Part shown: one piece after another, positions 1-5,958 of the stretch
Layout: every line of letters begins with the position of its first letter
How positions within the stretch are numbered: the stretch's first letter is position 1
Assembly: GCA_035693105.1 (NCBI GenBank)
Contig: DASSHC010000391.1
Span: 1 to 8,172 of the forward strand
Length of the DNA: 8,172 bases
Direction: 5' to 3'
Source: DASSHC01 sp035693105
GTDB taxonomy: Bacteria; Chloroflexota; Chloroflexia; Thermomicrobiales; Thermomicrobiaceae
Translations under genes and position numbers: made by a program
Notes under the pieces: model-generated
What the model saw: the letters and a program-made list of their open reading frames with translations, nothing else
What the model was told of the DNA's origin: nothing
Database searches by the model: none

Positions 1-1311
1 CCGGCGGCGACCACGGCGGCCAGCCCGGTCGTCTCGGCCAGCCCCAGCGCCACCGGTACGCCCGGCGGAACCGTCGCCTACGACAAGAACCACGCCCCGG
101 CCGTGCCCCAGCCGGAATTGGGCAAGAAGTACAGCGGGCAGAAGATCACCTACTATGGTGACTCGGTCGGCGCCGGGCACGACATCGACATGGTGCTCGC
201 CACCCAGTTCACCAAGGACACCGGCATCGAGATCAACGTCGTGCCGCACCCGCAGAGCTCGGACGATACCTACGCCCAGTACCTGCGCTTCTTCCAGGGC
301 AAGTCGTCCGACATGGACGTGATGATGCTCGACGTGGTCTGGCCGGGCGCCTTCGCCCCGCACCTGCACGATCTGTCGTCCGCGCTCGGCGACCTGGCCA
401 AGCAGCACTACGACACGATCGTCGCCAACGACACCGTCAACGGCAAGCTGGTCGCCATGCCCTGGTTCAGCGACTTCGGCATGCTCTTCTACCGCACCGA
501 CCTCTTGCAGAAGTACGGCTACTCCGACCCACCGGCCACCTGGGACGATCTGGAGAGCATGGCCAAGAAGATCGTCGATGGCGAGAAGGCCGCCAACTCC
601 AACTTCGTCGGCTTCGTCTTCCAGGGCGCGGCCTACGAGGGCCTCACCTGCGACGCCCTGGAGTGGCTGGCCTCCACCGGCGGCGGCACGCTCTACGAGG
701 ACGGCAAGGTGACGGTCAACAATCCGCAGGCGGTCGCCATGCTGAACAAGGCCCGTGGCTGGATCGGCACCATCGCGCCCAAGGGGGTGACCTCCTACAA
801 GGAGGAGGACGCCCGCAACGTCTTCCAGGGCGGCAACTCGGCCTTCATGCGCAACTGGCCATACGCCTACAACGAGGGCCAAGCGGCCGACTCGCCGATC
901 AAGGGGAAGTTCGATGTAACGCCGCTGCCGGCGCAGTCGGGGCAGAAGAACGTCGGCACGATCGGCGGCTGGGCGCTGGGCGTCTCGGCCTACTCCAAGT
1001 CGCCGGACGCCTCGGTCGAGTTCGTGCGCTACATGACCAGCCCCGACGTTGAGACCTGGCGCGCGGTGGTTGGCTCGTACGTGCCGACCATCCCCAGCGT
1101 GGCCGACAGCGCGGCGGTGCTGCAGGCGATGCCCTTCCTCAAGCCGATGGCGAGCGTCGAGCGCGTGCCGCGGCCATCCGGTCCGCTGGGCGACAAGTAC
1201 AACCAGTTCTCGACCTACTTCTTCCAGGGGGTCAACTCGATCCTCAACGGCCAGGATGCCAGCAGCGTCGTGCCGAACATGGCGCAGCAGATGACGCGCG
1301 CGGCGGGCTAG
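1..1311 (+). CDS. Sugar ABC transporter substrate-binding lipoprotein (5' partial)
   Basis: This is the extracytoplasmic sugar-binding component of an ABC importer. The frame is open from base 1, so the gene begins before the window; 436 codons are visible. The first roughly 30 residues are rich in Pro/Ala/Ser/Thr, a typical linker after a lipoprotein signal peptide whose lipobox would lie upstream. The internal GTG at 103 falls inside this linker and is unlikely to be the true start. The mature domain begins near ITYYGDSVGAG and continues with FTKDTGIEINVVPHP, YAQYLRFFQ and DVMMLDVVWPGAFA, the pattern of family 1 solute-binding proteins. Those blocks recall trehalose/maltose binders of the ThuE/LpqY kind; the ligand is inferred, not shown. 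It ends in TAG at 1309-1311. Two permease genes follow on the same strand after a 248-bp gap, which fits one transporter locus. No ATPase gene is visible. Confidence 0.93.
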   Translation, partial: PAATTAASPVVSASPSATGTPGGTVAYDKNHAPAVPQPELGKKYSGQKITYYGDSVGAGHDIDMVLATQFTKDTGIEINVVPHPQSSDDTYAQYLRFFQGKSSDMDVMMLDVVWPGAFAPHLHDLSSALGDLAKQHYDTIVANDTVNGKLVAMPWFSDFGMLFYRTDLLQKYGYSDPPATWDDLESMAKKIVDGEKAANSNFVGFVFQGAAYEGLTCDALEWLASTGGGTLYEDGKVTVNNPQAVAMLNKARGWIGTIAPKGVTSYKEEDARNVFQGGNSAFMRNWPYAYNEGQAADSPIKGKFDVTPLPAQSGQKNVGTIGGWALGVSAYSKSPDASVEFVRYMTSPDVETWRAVVGSYVPTIPSVADSAAVLQAMPFLKPMASVERVPRPSGPLGDKYNQFSTYFFQGVNSILNGQDASSVVPNMAQQMTRAAG

Positions 1312-1324
1312 ATGTAGGCACGGG

Positions 1325-1455
1325 CCCTCACCCGACGGGGAGCCCTCACCCCAGCCCTCTCCGGACGGAGTCCTGCGGGGGCGAGGGAGCATCAAGACGT
1401 AGACGTTACTTGCTCCCCTTCTCCCACGCATGGGAGAAGGGATTGGGGATGAGGG
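1325..1455. repeat. Imperfect inverted-repeat intergenic element between binding protein and permeases
   Basis: The left arm at 1343-1362 (CCCTCACCCCAGCCCTCTCC) is an imperfect reverse complement of the right arm at 1433-1455, with three single-base gaps and one mismatch. A direct copy of CCCTCACCC lies at 1325-1333 and again at 1343-1351. Smaller pairings are nested inside, such as GGGAGC 1385-1390 with GCTCCC 1412-1417. The C-rich/G-rich arm style is like dispersed intergenic repeats seen in many GC-rich bacterial genomes. Whether it is repeated in this genome cannot be seen from one window. There is no coding frame of its own that looks like a protein. Confidence 0.6.
1416..1441. other. 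Perfect 11-bp hairpin in the binding protein/permease gap
   Basis: CCCTTCTCCCA at 1416-1426 and TGGGAGAAGGG at 1431-1441 form a perfect 11-bp stem with a CGCA loop. It lacks a following T-tract, so it is not a standard intrinsic terminator. Its place just after the binding-protein gene fits an mRNA-stabilising or partial-attenuation role that would keep binding-protein transcript above permease transcript. That role is inferred by analogy with the REP sequence after malE in Escherichia coli. Confidence 0.6.
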
Positions 1456-1545
1456 AACCCCGGCGTTGGGGACGACGGCCCAGCCTGCCCCACTCTCCAT
1501 TTCCACCGATTCAGGGTACGATGGGCGCACCGGCGGCGGGATAGC

Positions 1546-1553
1546 GGGGGGAG
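1546..1553 (+). promoter_or_regulatory. Ribosome binding site deciding the permease start
   Basis: GGGGGGAG directly abuts an ATG at 1554 and lies 6 bases before a second in-frame ATG at 1560. Only the second has normal Shine-Dalgarno spacing, so 1560 is the better start. Confidence 0.6.
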
Positions 1554-1559
1554 ATGGTC

Positions 1560-2507
1560 ATGGACGGCGTGACGACGCAGGGCACACCGGCGCTCGAGAC
1601 GCCGGCGCCAGGCGGGCCGCCCAAAGAGCGAAGCAGCCTGGCCAGAAGCCAGACGCGCACCGCCTGGCTTCTCCTGATCCCCACCCTGTTAGTCGTGGCG
1701 CTGATCGCGCTCATTCCGCTGATCCAGACCATCTACTACAGCTTCACCAACGCGCGCCTGGCCAGCGTCCAGCCCACCAAGTGGGTCGGGCTGAAGAACT
1801 ACCAGTTCCTGATCCACGACTCCGCCTTCCGCCACGCGATCTGGGTCACGGTCGAGTTCACCGTCATCACGGTCATCTTCGAGTTCATCCTCGGGATGCT
1901 GATCGCGCTGGTGGTCAACTCGCACTTCCAGGGGCGCGGCGCGATGCGCGCCGCCATGCTCGTCCCCTGGGCGGTGCCGACGGTCATCTCGGCCGAGATG
2001 TGGAAGTGGATGTACAACGACGTCTACGGCGTCTTCAACGACATGTTCAAGCGCGTCGGCATCCTCGACCACAATGTCGCCTGGATCGCCCAGCCCTCCA
2101 CCTCGCTGGCCTCGATCGCGGCGGTCGATATCTGGAAGACGACGCCGTTCGTGGCCCTGCTCCTGCTGGCCGGCCTGCAGGTGATCCCCAGCGACATCTA
2201 CGAGGCGGCCGATGTCGACGGCGCCAACGCCATCCAGCGGTTCTTCCGCATCACGCTGCCGCTGCTGGTGCCCGCCATCCTGGTCACGCTCATCTTCCGC
2301 ACGCTCGACGCGCTGCGCGTCTTCGACGTCTTCTACACTATGTTCGGCAGCCGGGCCGACACGATGACGATGGCGATCTACGATCAACAGAACATCGTCA
2401 ACTTCGCCGACATCGGCTACGGGAGCGCCATCAGCATCGCCATCTTCGTGATCATCGGCATCTTCGTAGTCATCTACGTGACGGCGCTGAGAGTGGAGCG
2501 TGCGTGA
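1560..2507 (+). CDS. Sugar ABC transporter permease, MalF/UgpA type
   Basis: This is one of the two inner-membrane subunits that form the sugar channel. From the chosen ATG it has 315 residues. A hydrophilic N-terminal tail (residues 1-33) is followed by a first membrane helix at about 35-60. Further hydrophobic segments lie near 93-119, 130-150, 187-209, 235-250 and 290-310, which makes six in all, as usual for the family. The cytoplasmic EAA loop that docks on the ATPase is clear at about 215-235 (EAADVDGANAIQRFFRITLP). The start at 1560 is preferred over the ATG at 1554 because of ribosome-binding-site spacing. The TGA stop overlaps the next gene's ATG by one base, so translation of the two permeases is probably coupled. 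The substrate is inferred to be a di- or oligosaccharide from the neighbouring binding protein. Confidence 0.94.
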   Translation: MDGVTTQGTPALETPAPGGPPKERSSLARSQTRTAWLLLIPTLLVVALIALIPLIQTIYYSFTNARLASVQPTKWVGLKNYQFLIHDSAFRHAIWVTVEFTVITVIFEFILGMLIALVVNSHFQGRGAMRAAMLVPWAVPTVISAEMWKWMYNDVYGVFNDMFKRVGILDHNVAWIAQPSTSLASIAAVDIWKTTPFVALLLLAGLQVIPSDIYEAADVDGANAIQRFFRITLPLLVPAILVTLIFRTLDALRVFDVFYTMFGSRADTMTMAIYDQQNIVNFADIGYGSAISIAIFVIIGIFVVIYVTALRVERA

Positions 2508-3370
2508 TGACCGAGTCGCAGAAATCCCGCAGCCTGATCGGCAACATCCTCTTCTACCTGGTGGTGCTGCTGGTCCTGATCTACCTGATCTTCCCCTTCC
2601 TCTGGGCGCTGCGCTCCTCGCTGATGCCCGACAACGCCCTCTTCACCACGCCGCTGCAGTACATCCCCAAGAGCCCGACGCTGGGGCACTACCGCGACGT
2701 CTTCAAGAACCCCGTCTTCGTCCACGCCCTGCTCAACTCGGCCATCGTGGCTGGCTCGGTGACGCTGATCTCGCTGGCGATCGGCTCCTTCGCGGCCTAC
2801 GCGCTGGGGCGCTTCACCTTCCACGGCCGCTCGCTGGTGCTCTACATCGTGCTCTCGATGACGATGTTCCCGCAGATCGCGGTGCTCGGCTCGCTCTATG
2901 ACATGGTCAGCCGCTTTCACCTCTACAACACGCTCTGGGCGCTGATCATCACGTACCTCCTCTTCACCCTCCCCTTCACCGTCTGGGTGCTGACCACCTT
3001 CTACCAGGCGATGCCGCGCGAGCTGGAGGAGGCCGCCTACGTCGACGGCGCCACGCCCTTCCAGATCTTCTATAAGGTGCTGCTACCGCTGGCGGTGCCC
3101 GGCATGGTGACGACCGGGCTGCTGGCCTTCATCGCCGCCTGGAACGAGTTCCTCTACGCCCTCTCGTTCCTGCAGACGCCGACCAACTACACCGTGACGC
3201 TGGCGCTCTACAGCTTCCAATCGTCGACCGCCTCGGGCAGCGGCTTCGAGATCCCCTGGGGCGACATCATGGCGGCCACGATCGTGGTCGTCATCCCGCT
3301 GGTCGTGCTGACGCTCGTCTTCCAACGGAAGATCCTGGCCGGCCTGACGGCCGGCGCGGTCAAGGGGTGA
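2507..3370 (+). CDS. Sugar ABC transporter permease, MalG/ThuG type
   Basis: This is the second channel subunit of the importer, 287 residues. It starts at ATG 2507 within TGATG, sharing one base with the stop of the upstream permease, and has a GGAG at 2495-2498 with 8-base spacing. Hydrophobic segments lie near residues 11-35, 72-100, 109-130, 142-165, 197-215 and 253-274. The EAA loop is canonical at about 174-196 (EEAAYVDGATPFQIFYKVLLP). The C-terminus, with FQRKILAGLTAGAVKG, is the usual ending of MalG-type permeases. A much longer open frame continues upstream to 1430, but that part reads antisense-like, Arg/His/Pro-rich sequence under the first permease and is not protein-like. The gene is last in the visible transporter cluster; no ATPase follows. 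Confidence 0.95.
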   Translation: MTESQKSRSLIGNILFYLVVLLVLIYLIFPFLWALRSSLMPDNALFTTPLQYIPKSPTLGHYRDVFKNPVFVHALLNSAIVAGSVTLISLAIGSFAAYALGRFTFHGRSLVLYIVLSMTMFPQIAVLGSLYDMVSRFHLYNTLWALIITYLLFTLPFTVWVLTTFYQAMPRELEEAAYVDGATPFQIFYKVLLPLAVPGMVTTGLLAFIAAWNEFLYALSFLQTPTNYTVTLALYSFQSSTASGSGFEIPWGDIMAATIVVVIPLVVLTLVFQRKILAGLTAGAVKG

Positions 3371-3421
3371 TTGGATCGGCTGGGATGTGCAGGGTGCGGA
3401 GAAGGTTTGTCTCATTTCCCA

Positions 3422-3450
3422 GAGCCGCCGCGCCGCTCGTCGCGCGGCTC
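3422..3450. other. GC-rich hairpin after the transporter operon
   Basis: GAGCC plus GCGC, split by a 3-base bulge (3422-3433), pairs with GCGCGGCTC at 3442-3450. This gives nine base pairs with a loop of about 8 bases. There is no T-tract after it on either strand, so it is at best a weak terminator for the permease operon. It overlaps the outer arm of the fold-back element, so it may simply belong to that element. Confidence 0.4.
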
Positions 3451-3683
3451 CGTTCGGGCTAAAGCCAACCGCGCGAACAAAACGAAGCCCACTGAAGGGG
3501 CTGAGCGCTGGTTTCGTCGTAGCCCAGCGTCAGCCAGCTACCGCAAACCGTGATTGCGGCTGTTGCCTGGAAGCCCGACGCTGGGATTGCGCCGTCCGTG
3601 GAATCGCGTAGTAGCCAATCTCAGCCCCTTTCGTGGGCTTCGTTTTGTTAGCGCGGTGGTATTAACCCCGCGCGACGAGCGGC
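3432..3683. repeat. Large fold-back (MITE/REP-like) element, about 252 bp
   Basis: Two nested pairs of inverted arms are visible. The outer arms GCCGCTCGTCGCGCGG (3432-3447) and its exact reverse complement (3668-3683) match over 16 of 16 bases. The inner arms at 3469-3505 and 3620-3656 match over 34 of 37 bases. Between outer and inner arms, short pieces of about 20 bp (left) and 11 bp (right) each contain a small hairpin: GGCT-AA-AGCC on the left, GGT-ATTA-ACC on the right. Each inner arm also holds AGCCC..GGGCT. Nearer the centre, CCCAGCGTC (3523-3531) pairs with GACGCTGGG (3577-3585), and the apex has CCGCAA (3541-3546) with TTGCGG (3554-3559). Several short frames cross it, but none looks like a protein. 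I infer a non-autonomous mobile repeat or a structured RNA; no transposase or clear target-site duplication is seen. Confidence 0.75.
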
Positions 3684-3743
3684 ACGCAAGCCTCACGAAA
3701 TTCGCCAAACGCTCTGAAAGAGTGGGGCAAATGCGGATAATCG
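3684..3743. other. Stretch without recognisable content beside the fold-back element
   Basis: Together with 3371-3431 this is the part of the 471-base gene-free gap that lies outside the fold-back element and the toxin remnant. I see no protein-like frame, tRNA, or promoter with good spacing. It may be leftover sequence from the lost toxin gene, but no VapC motif can be recovered in any minus-strand frame. Confidence 0.4.
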
Positions 3744-3845
3744 TTATGCGGAGCCACCGAAGGTTCGATCCGCGTCTTCATCCAAGGCATGACTGGAGCA
3801 GCACTGTGCGGCTAAGGTCAGGCGAGTGTCGATAAGGTAGCTCAC
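3744..3845 (-). pseudogene. Remnant of a VapC-like (PIN domain) toxin gene
   Basis: On the minus strand a GTG at 3845-3843 overlaps the TGA of the antitoxin-like gene (3844-3842), as in many VapBC operons. It opens with (V/M)SYLIDT, the usual first strand of a PIN domain, including the first acidic catalytic Asp. After seven residues the family pattern is lost: the next stretch (RLTLAAQCCSSHALDEDADR) lacks the expected helix, and the frame stops after 33 codons. PIN toxins are usually about 125-140 residues, so the later acidic residues are missing. The other minus-strand frames down to the fold-back element show no recognisable continuation. I infer that a deletion or rearrangement removed the toxin body. 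The call rests on a short match plus the overlap geometry, so chance resemblance cannot be excluded. Confidence 0.45.
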
Positions 3846-4132
3846 GGACAATCGAGCGGACGTGAGCCCTCGTCCCGTGCACGGTAGATCTGATCTTTGA
3901 GAGCGTCCACGTCGACGTTGCTCCAAGATCCCGCCGCGGCACGCATCCCGGCGAGCGCCGCCTCAGGATCGTAGCCTGCCCAGATATCCTCGGCCACGAC
4001 CGTTTTGATGCGACTGAGGCGGTACCGCTCGCCGTCGCGCTCAAGCTCGATGGGCGCCTGGTCGGCCTCCGCGAGCACGCGGTCGAGTTCGCTACCTCGA
4101 TGCACGTGTATGATCTTTGGCTCGTGAACCAT
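3842..4132 (-). CDS. Small antitoxin-like protein (VapB-type partner), toxin broken
   Basis: This 96-residue protein starts at ATG 4132, with a TAAGG about 10 bases upstream on its strand. Its N-terminal half (IIHVHRGSELDRVLAEADQAPIELERDGERYRLSRI, about residues 7-42) has the beta-helix-beta-strand look of small antitoxins of the Phd/YefM or VapB kind. There a short DNA-binding module reads the operator. The C-terminal half (EDIWAGYDPEAALAGMRAAAGSWSNVDVDALKDQIYRARDEGSRP, about 49-92) would be the toxin-wrapping tail. From memory, proteins with DIWAGYDPE and a similar tail sit directly before PIN-domain toxins in thermophilic Chloroflexota and Actinobacteria; I could not check this. The next frame begins with a VapC-like start but is truncated. 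The gene is divergent from the sugar kinase gene, with 105 bp between starts. It has no stop or frameshift itself, so it may still be expressed. Confidence 0.7.
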   Translation of the reverse strand: MVHEPKIIHVHRGSELDRVLAEADQAPIELERDGERYRLSRIKTVVAEDIWAGYDPEAALAGMRAAAGSWSNVDVDALKDQIYRARDEGSRPLDCP

Positions 4133-4237
4133 CCGCGATTCGCCTTACATGAGAGCCAACTCGATGAGAAGCAACCGACAGGTCAGCACCGCGCTCCACC
4201 ACCATCTTACGGGCTGTAACCCAGGAAAGGCCAGCCC

Positions 4238-5191
4238 ATGGACGTCGTAACCTGCGGCGAGTTGCTGGTCGATTTCGTCGCCAGCGTGCCCGGCGCGACG
4301 CTGGTTCAGGCGCCCGCCTTCGAGAAGGCGGCTGGCGGGGCACCGGCCAACGTCGCGGTCGGGCTGGCGCGGCTGGGGCACTTTACCGGCTTCCTGGGCC
4401 AGGTCGGCGACGACGACTTCGGGCGCTTCCTGGCCGGCGTGCTGACCGAGAACGGGGTCGATACCGGCGGGTTGCGCTTCAGCCCCGAGGCGCGCACCGC
4501 GCTGGCCTTCGTGTCGCTGCGCGCCGGCGGCGAGCGCGACTTCCTCTTCTATCGCCACCCCAGCGCCGACATGCGCTGGCGCGCCGGCCCGGCTGATCTC
4601 GCGTACGCCGCCGCGCCCCGCGTCTTCCACTTCGGCTCGATCAGCCTGAGCCACGAGCCGAGCCGCGCCTCAACCTTGGCGGCGGTAGCGGCGGCCGCGG
4701 ATGCCGGCGCGCTCATCTCCTACGACCCCAACCTGCGCCTGCCGCTCTGGCCCTCGGCCGCGGCGGCGCGCGAGGGCATCGGGCTGGGGCTGGCACGGAC
4801 GCAGCTCGTCAAGCTGAGCGCCGAGGAACTGGTCTTCCTGACCGGCGAGTCGGACATCGCGGCCGGCGTGCGCGCCCTCTGGCAGCCGCGGTTTCAGCTC
4901 GTGACGGTGACACGCGGCGCGGCCGGCGCGGCCTGGTTCAGCGCCACGGCGAGTGGCGGGGCGCCGGGCTTCCCGGTGACGGCGGTCGACACCACCGGCG
5001 CCGGCGACAGCTTCGTCGCCGGGCTGCTGGCCGGGCTGCTGGAGGCTGGCCTGCGCCTCGACCCCGACGCGATCGCGCGAGCCGTGCGGCTCGGCAACGC
5101 CGCCGGCGCGCTGACCACTACTCGCCGCGGCGCGATCCCGGCGCTGCCCACCCGCGCCGCGGTCGAGCGCTTGCTGGAGGACGGCAGCTGA
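4238..5191 (+). CDS. PfkB-family carbohydrate kinase (fructokinase-like)
   Basis: This is a 317-residue cytoplasmic sugar kinase that would transfer phosphate from ATP to a sugar hydroxyl. The N-terminal family signature is GGAPANVAVGLARLG (residues 33-47), followed by GQVGDDDFG (54-62). SYDPNLRLPLW at 161-171 is the DPN-R-LW block common in fructokinases and some 2-keto-3-deoxygluconate kinases. The C-terminal signature DTTGAGDSFVAGLL (251-264) supplies the anion hole and the catalytic Asp at about 257. Length is normal for the family. The ATG at 4238 has AGGAAAGG at 4223-4230 with 7-base spacing. Fructokinase is the best guess, but the exact sugar cannot be fixed from motifs. The stop at 5189-5191 is 14 bp before the next gene, which suggests cotranscription. 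The transporter operon upstream could supply the sugar, but it is separated by about 870 bp. Confidence 0.93.
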   Translation: MDVVTCGELLVDFVASVPGATLVQAPAFEKAAGGAPANVAVGLARLGHFTGFLGQVGDDDFGRFLAGVLTENGVDTGGLRFSPEARTALAFVSLRAGGERDFLFYRHPSADMRWRAGPADLAYAAAPRVFHFGSISLSHEPSRASTLAAVAAAADAGALISYDPNLRLPLWPSAAAAREGIGLGLARTQLVKLSAEELVFLTGESDIAAGVRALWQPRFQLVTVTRGAAGAAWFSATASGGAPGFPVTAVDTTGAGDSFVAGLLAGLLEAGLRLDPDAIARAVRLGNAAGALTTTRRGAIPALPTRAAVERLLEDGS

Positions 5192-5205
5192 GAGAGGAGA
5201 CGAGC

Positions 5206-5856
5206 GTGCGCTACGCCTTGAGCTGGAGCGGGGGCAAGGACTCGACGCTGGCGCTCGATCGCGCCCGCCGCGCCGGGCTCGACGTCGCCTGCCTGTTCAA
5301 CATCTACGAGGGGAGCAGCGGCCGCGTGCGCTTCCACGGCGTGCGCCGTGAGTTGATCGTGGCGCAGGCCCGGGCGCTCGGCCTGCCGTTGGTGGCCGCC
5401 CATACCCACCCCGACGACTACGAGACCGTCTTCCTGCGCCTGCTCGACCAGCTTCGCGCGGAGGGCATCGGCGGGATCATGTTCGGCAACATCCACCTGG
5501 CCGACATCCGTGCCTGGTACGAGGAGCGCACGAGCGGGCGCGGCTTCGCCCATGCCGAGCCGCTCTGGGGCGCGGCGCCCAGCGACCTGATCCGCGAGTT
5601 CGTGGCGCGCGGCTACCTGGCCCGCATCGTCAGCATCGACCTGGCTCGCGCCCGGCCCGAGTGGCTCGGCGCGAGGCTCGATCTCGAGCTGATCCGGGCG
5701 ATCGAGGCCGAGCCCGCTGTCGACCTCTGCGGCGAGCAGGGCGAGTACCACACCTTCGTCTCCGGCGGCCCGCTCTTCCGGCAGCCGCTGCCGGTCCAAT
5801 CCGGCGAGACGATCGAGCTGGAGGGGCACCGCTTCATCGAGCTCCAACTCGGGTAG
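5206..5856 (+). CDS. Dph6-like ATP-pyrophosphatase (adenine nucleotide alpha-hydrolase family)
   Basis: This 216-residue protein belongs to the PP-loop ATP-pyrophosphatases, which activate a carbonyl or carboxyl group by adenylation. The PP-loop SGGKDSTLAL is at residues 8-17. The subgroup signature CGEQGEYHTFV at 175-185 matches the bacterial members related to diphthine-ammonia ligase (Dph6). FGNIHLADIRAWYE near 93-106 is another conserved block. Length is normal for the short bacterial form, which lacks the eukaryotic C-terminal extension. Bacteria do not make diphthamide, so the real substrate is unknown; calling it diphthine-ammonia ligase would be an over-reach. It starts at GTG 5206, with AGAGAGGAG at 5191-5199, and lies 14 bp after the sugar kinase, so the two are probably cotranscribed. 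Confidence 0.86.
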   Translation: MRYALSWSGGKDSTLALDRARRAGLDVACLFNIYEGSSGRVRFHGVRRELIVAQARALGLPLVAAHTHPDDYETVFLRLLDQLRAEGIGGIMFGNIHLADIRAWYEERTSGRGFAHAEPLWGAAPSDLIREFVARGYLARIVSIDLARARPEWLGARLDLELIRAIEAEPAVDLCGEQGEYHTFVSGGPLFRQPLPVQSGETIELEGHRFIELQLG

Positions 5857-5869
5857 GCGCGGAGAAGGG

Positions 5870-5883
5870 CCCGCATCTGCGGG
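5870..5883. other. Short hairpin after the Dph6-like gene
   Basis: CCCGC (5870-5874) and GCGGG (5879-5883) form a 5-bp stem with the loop ATCT. No T-tract follows, so it is a weak candidate for transcript termination or mRNA-end stability. Confidence 0.3.
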
Positions 5884-5906
5884 ACGATCAGCCCCTGGCC
5901 GAGCGC

Positions 5907-5935
5907 TTGCGACCGGTCGTTCGAAGGGTTAAGCT
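5907..5935 (+). promoter_or_regulatory. Putative promoter with a palindromic operator for the two-gene operon
   Basis: TTGCGA (5907-5912) and TAAGCT (5930-5935) are spaced by 17 bp. The first matches 4 of 6 -35 bases; the second matches the three most conserved -10 positions. A perfect 10-bp palindrome, CGACCGGTCG (5910-5919), overlaps the -35 box and the spacer, where a repressor would block polymerase. The implied transcript would start near 5942, just before the ribosome binding site. This is inference from sequence alone. Confidence 0.45.
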
Positions 5936-5946
5936 TGGCGATCGAG

Positions 5947-5952
5947 AGGAGG
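5947..5952 (+). promoter_or_regulatory. Ribosome binding site deciding the small-protein start
   Basis: AGGAGG, a perfect Shine-Dalgarno core, lies 6 bases before ATG 5959. It falls inside the frame if translation began at the earlier ATG/GTG-like codons near 5935, so 5959 is clearly the better start. Confidence 0.75.
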
Positions 5953-5958
5953 AGCGTC

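Noticed and set aside
1494..1522. TACGAT at 1517-1522 as a -10 box for the first permease
   Set aside because: No acceptable -35 box lies 16-18 bp upstream, so an internal promoter is not supported.
1430..2506. Long open frame running into the second permease from 1430, suggesting a 646-aa fusion
   Set aside because: The part before ATG 2507 is Arg/His/Pro-rich and lies under the well-conserved first permease in another frame. The permease has its own ribosome site at 2495-2498.
3760..3785. A T-arm-like GGTTCGATCC that could mark a tRNA
   Set aside because: The five bases on each side of the TTCGATC loop do not pair, and no acceptor stem, D-arm or anticodon arm is found nearby.
3371..3835. 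Three short plus-strand frames (starts near 3371, 3387 and 3554) over the fold-back element
   Set aside because: They cross the inverted arms, have no ribosome sites or known motifs, and read as low-complexity Arg-rich sequence.
4133..4237. Divergent promoters between the antitoxin-like gene and the sugar kinase
   Set aside because: Promoters are expected here from the gene layout, but I found no pair of boxes with good match and spacing on either strand.
4894..5847. A 317-aa minus-strand frame opposite the sugar kinase and Dph6-like genes
   Set aside because: It is antisense to genes with clear catalytic motifs, has no family pattern and no ribosome site.
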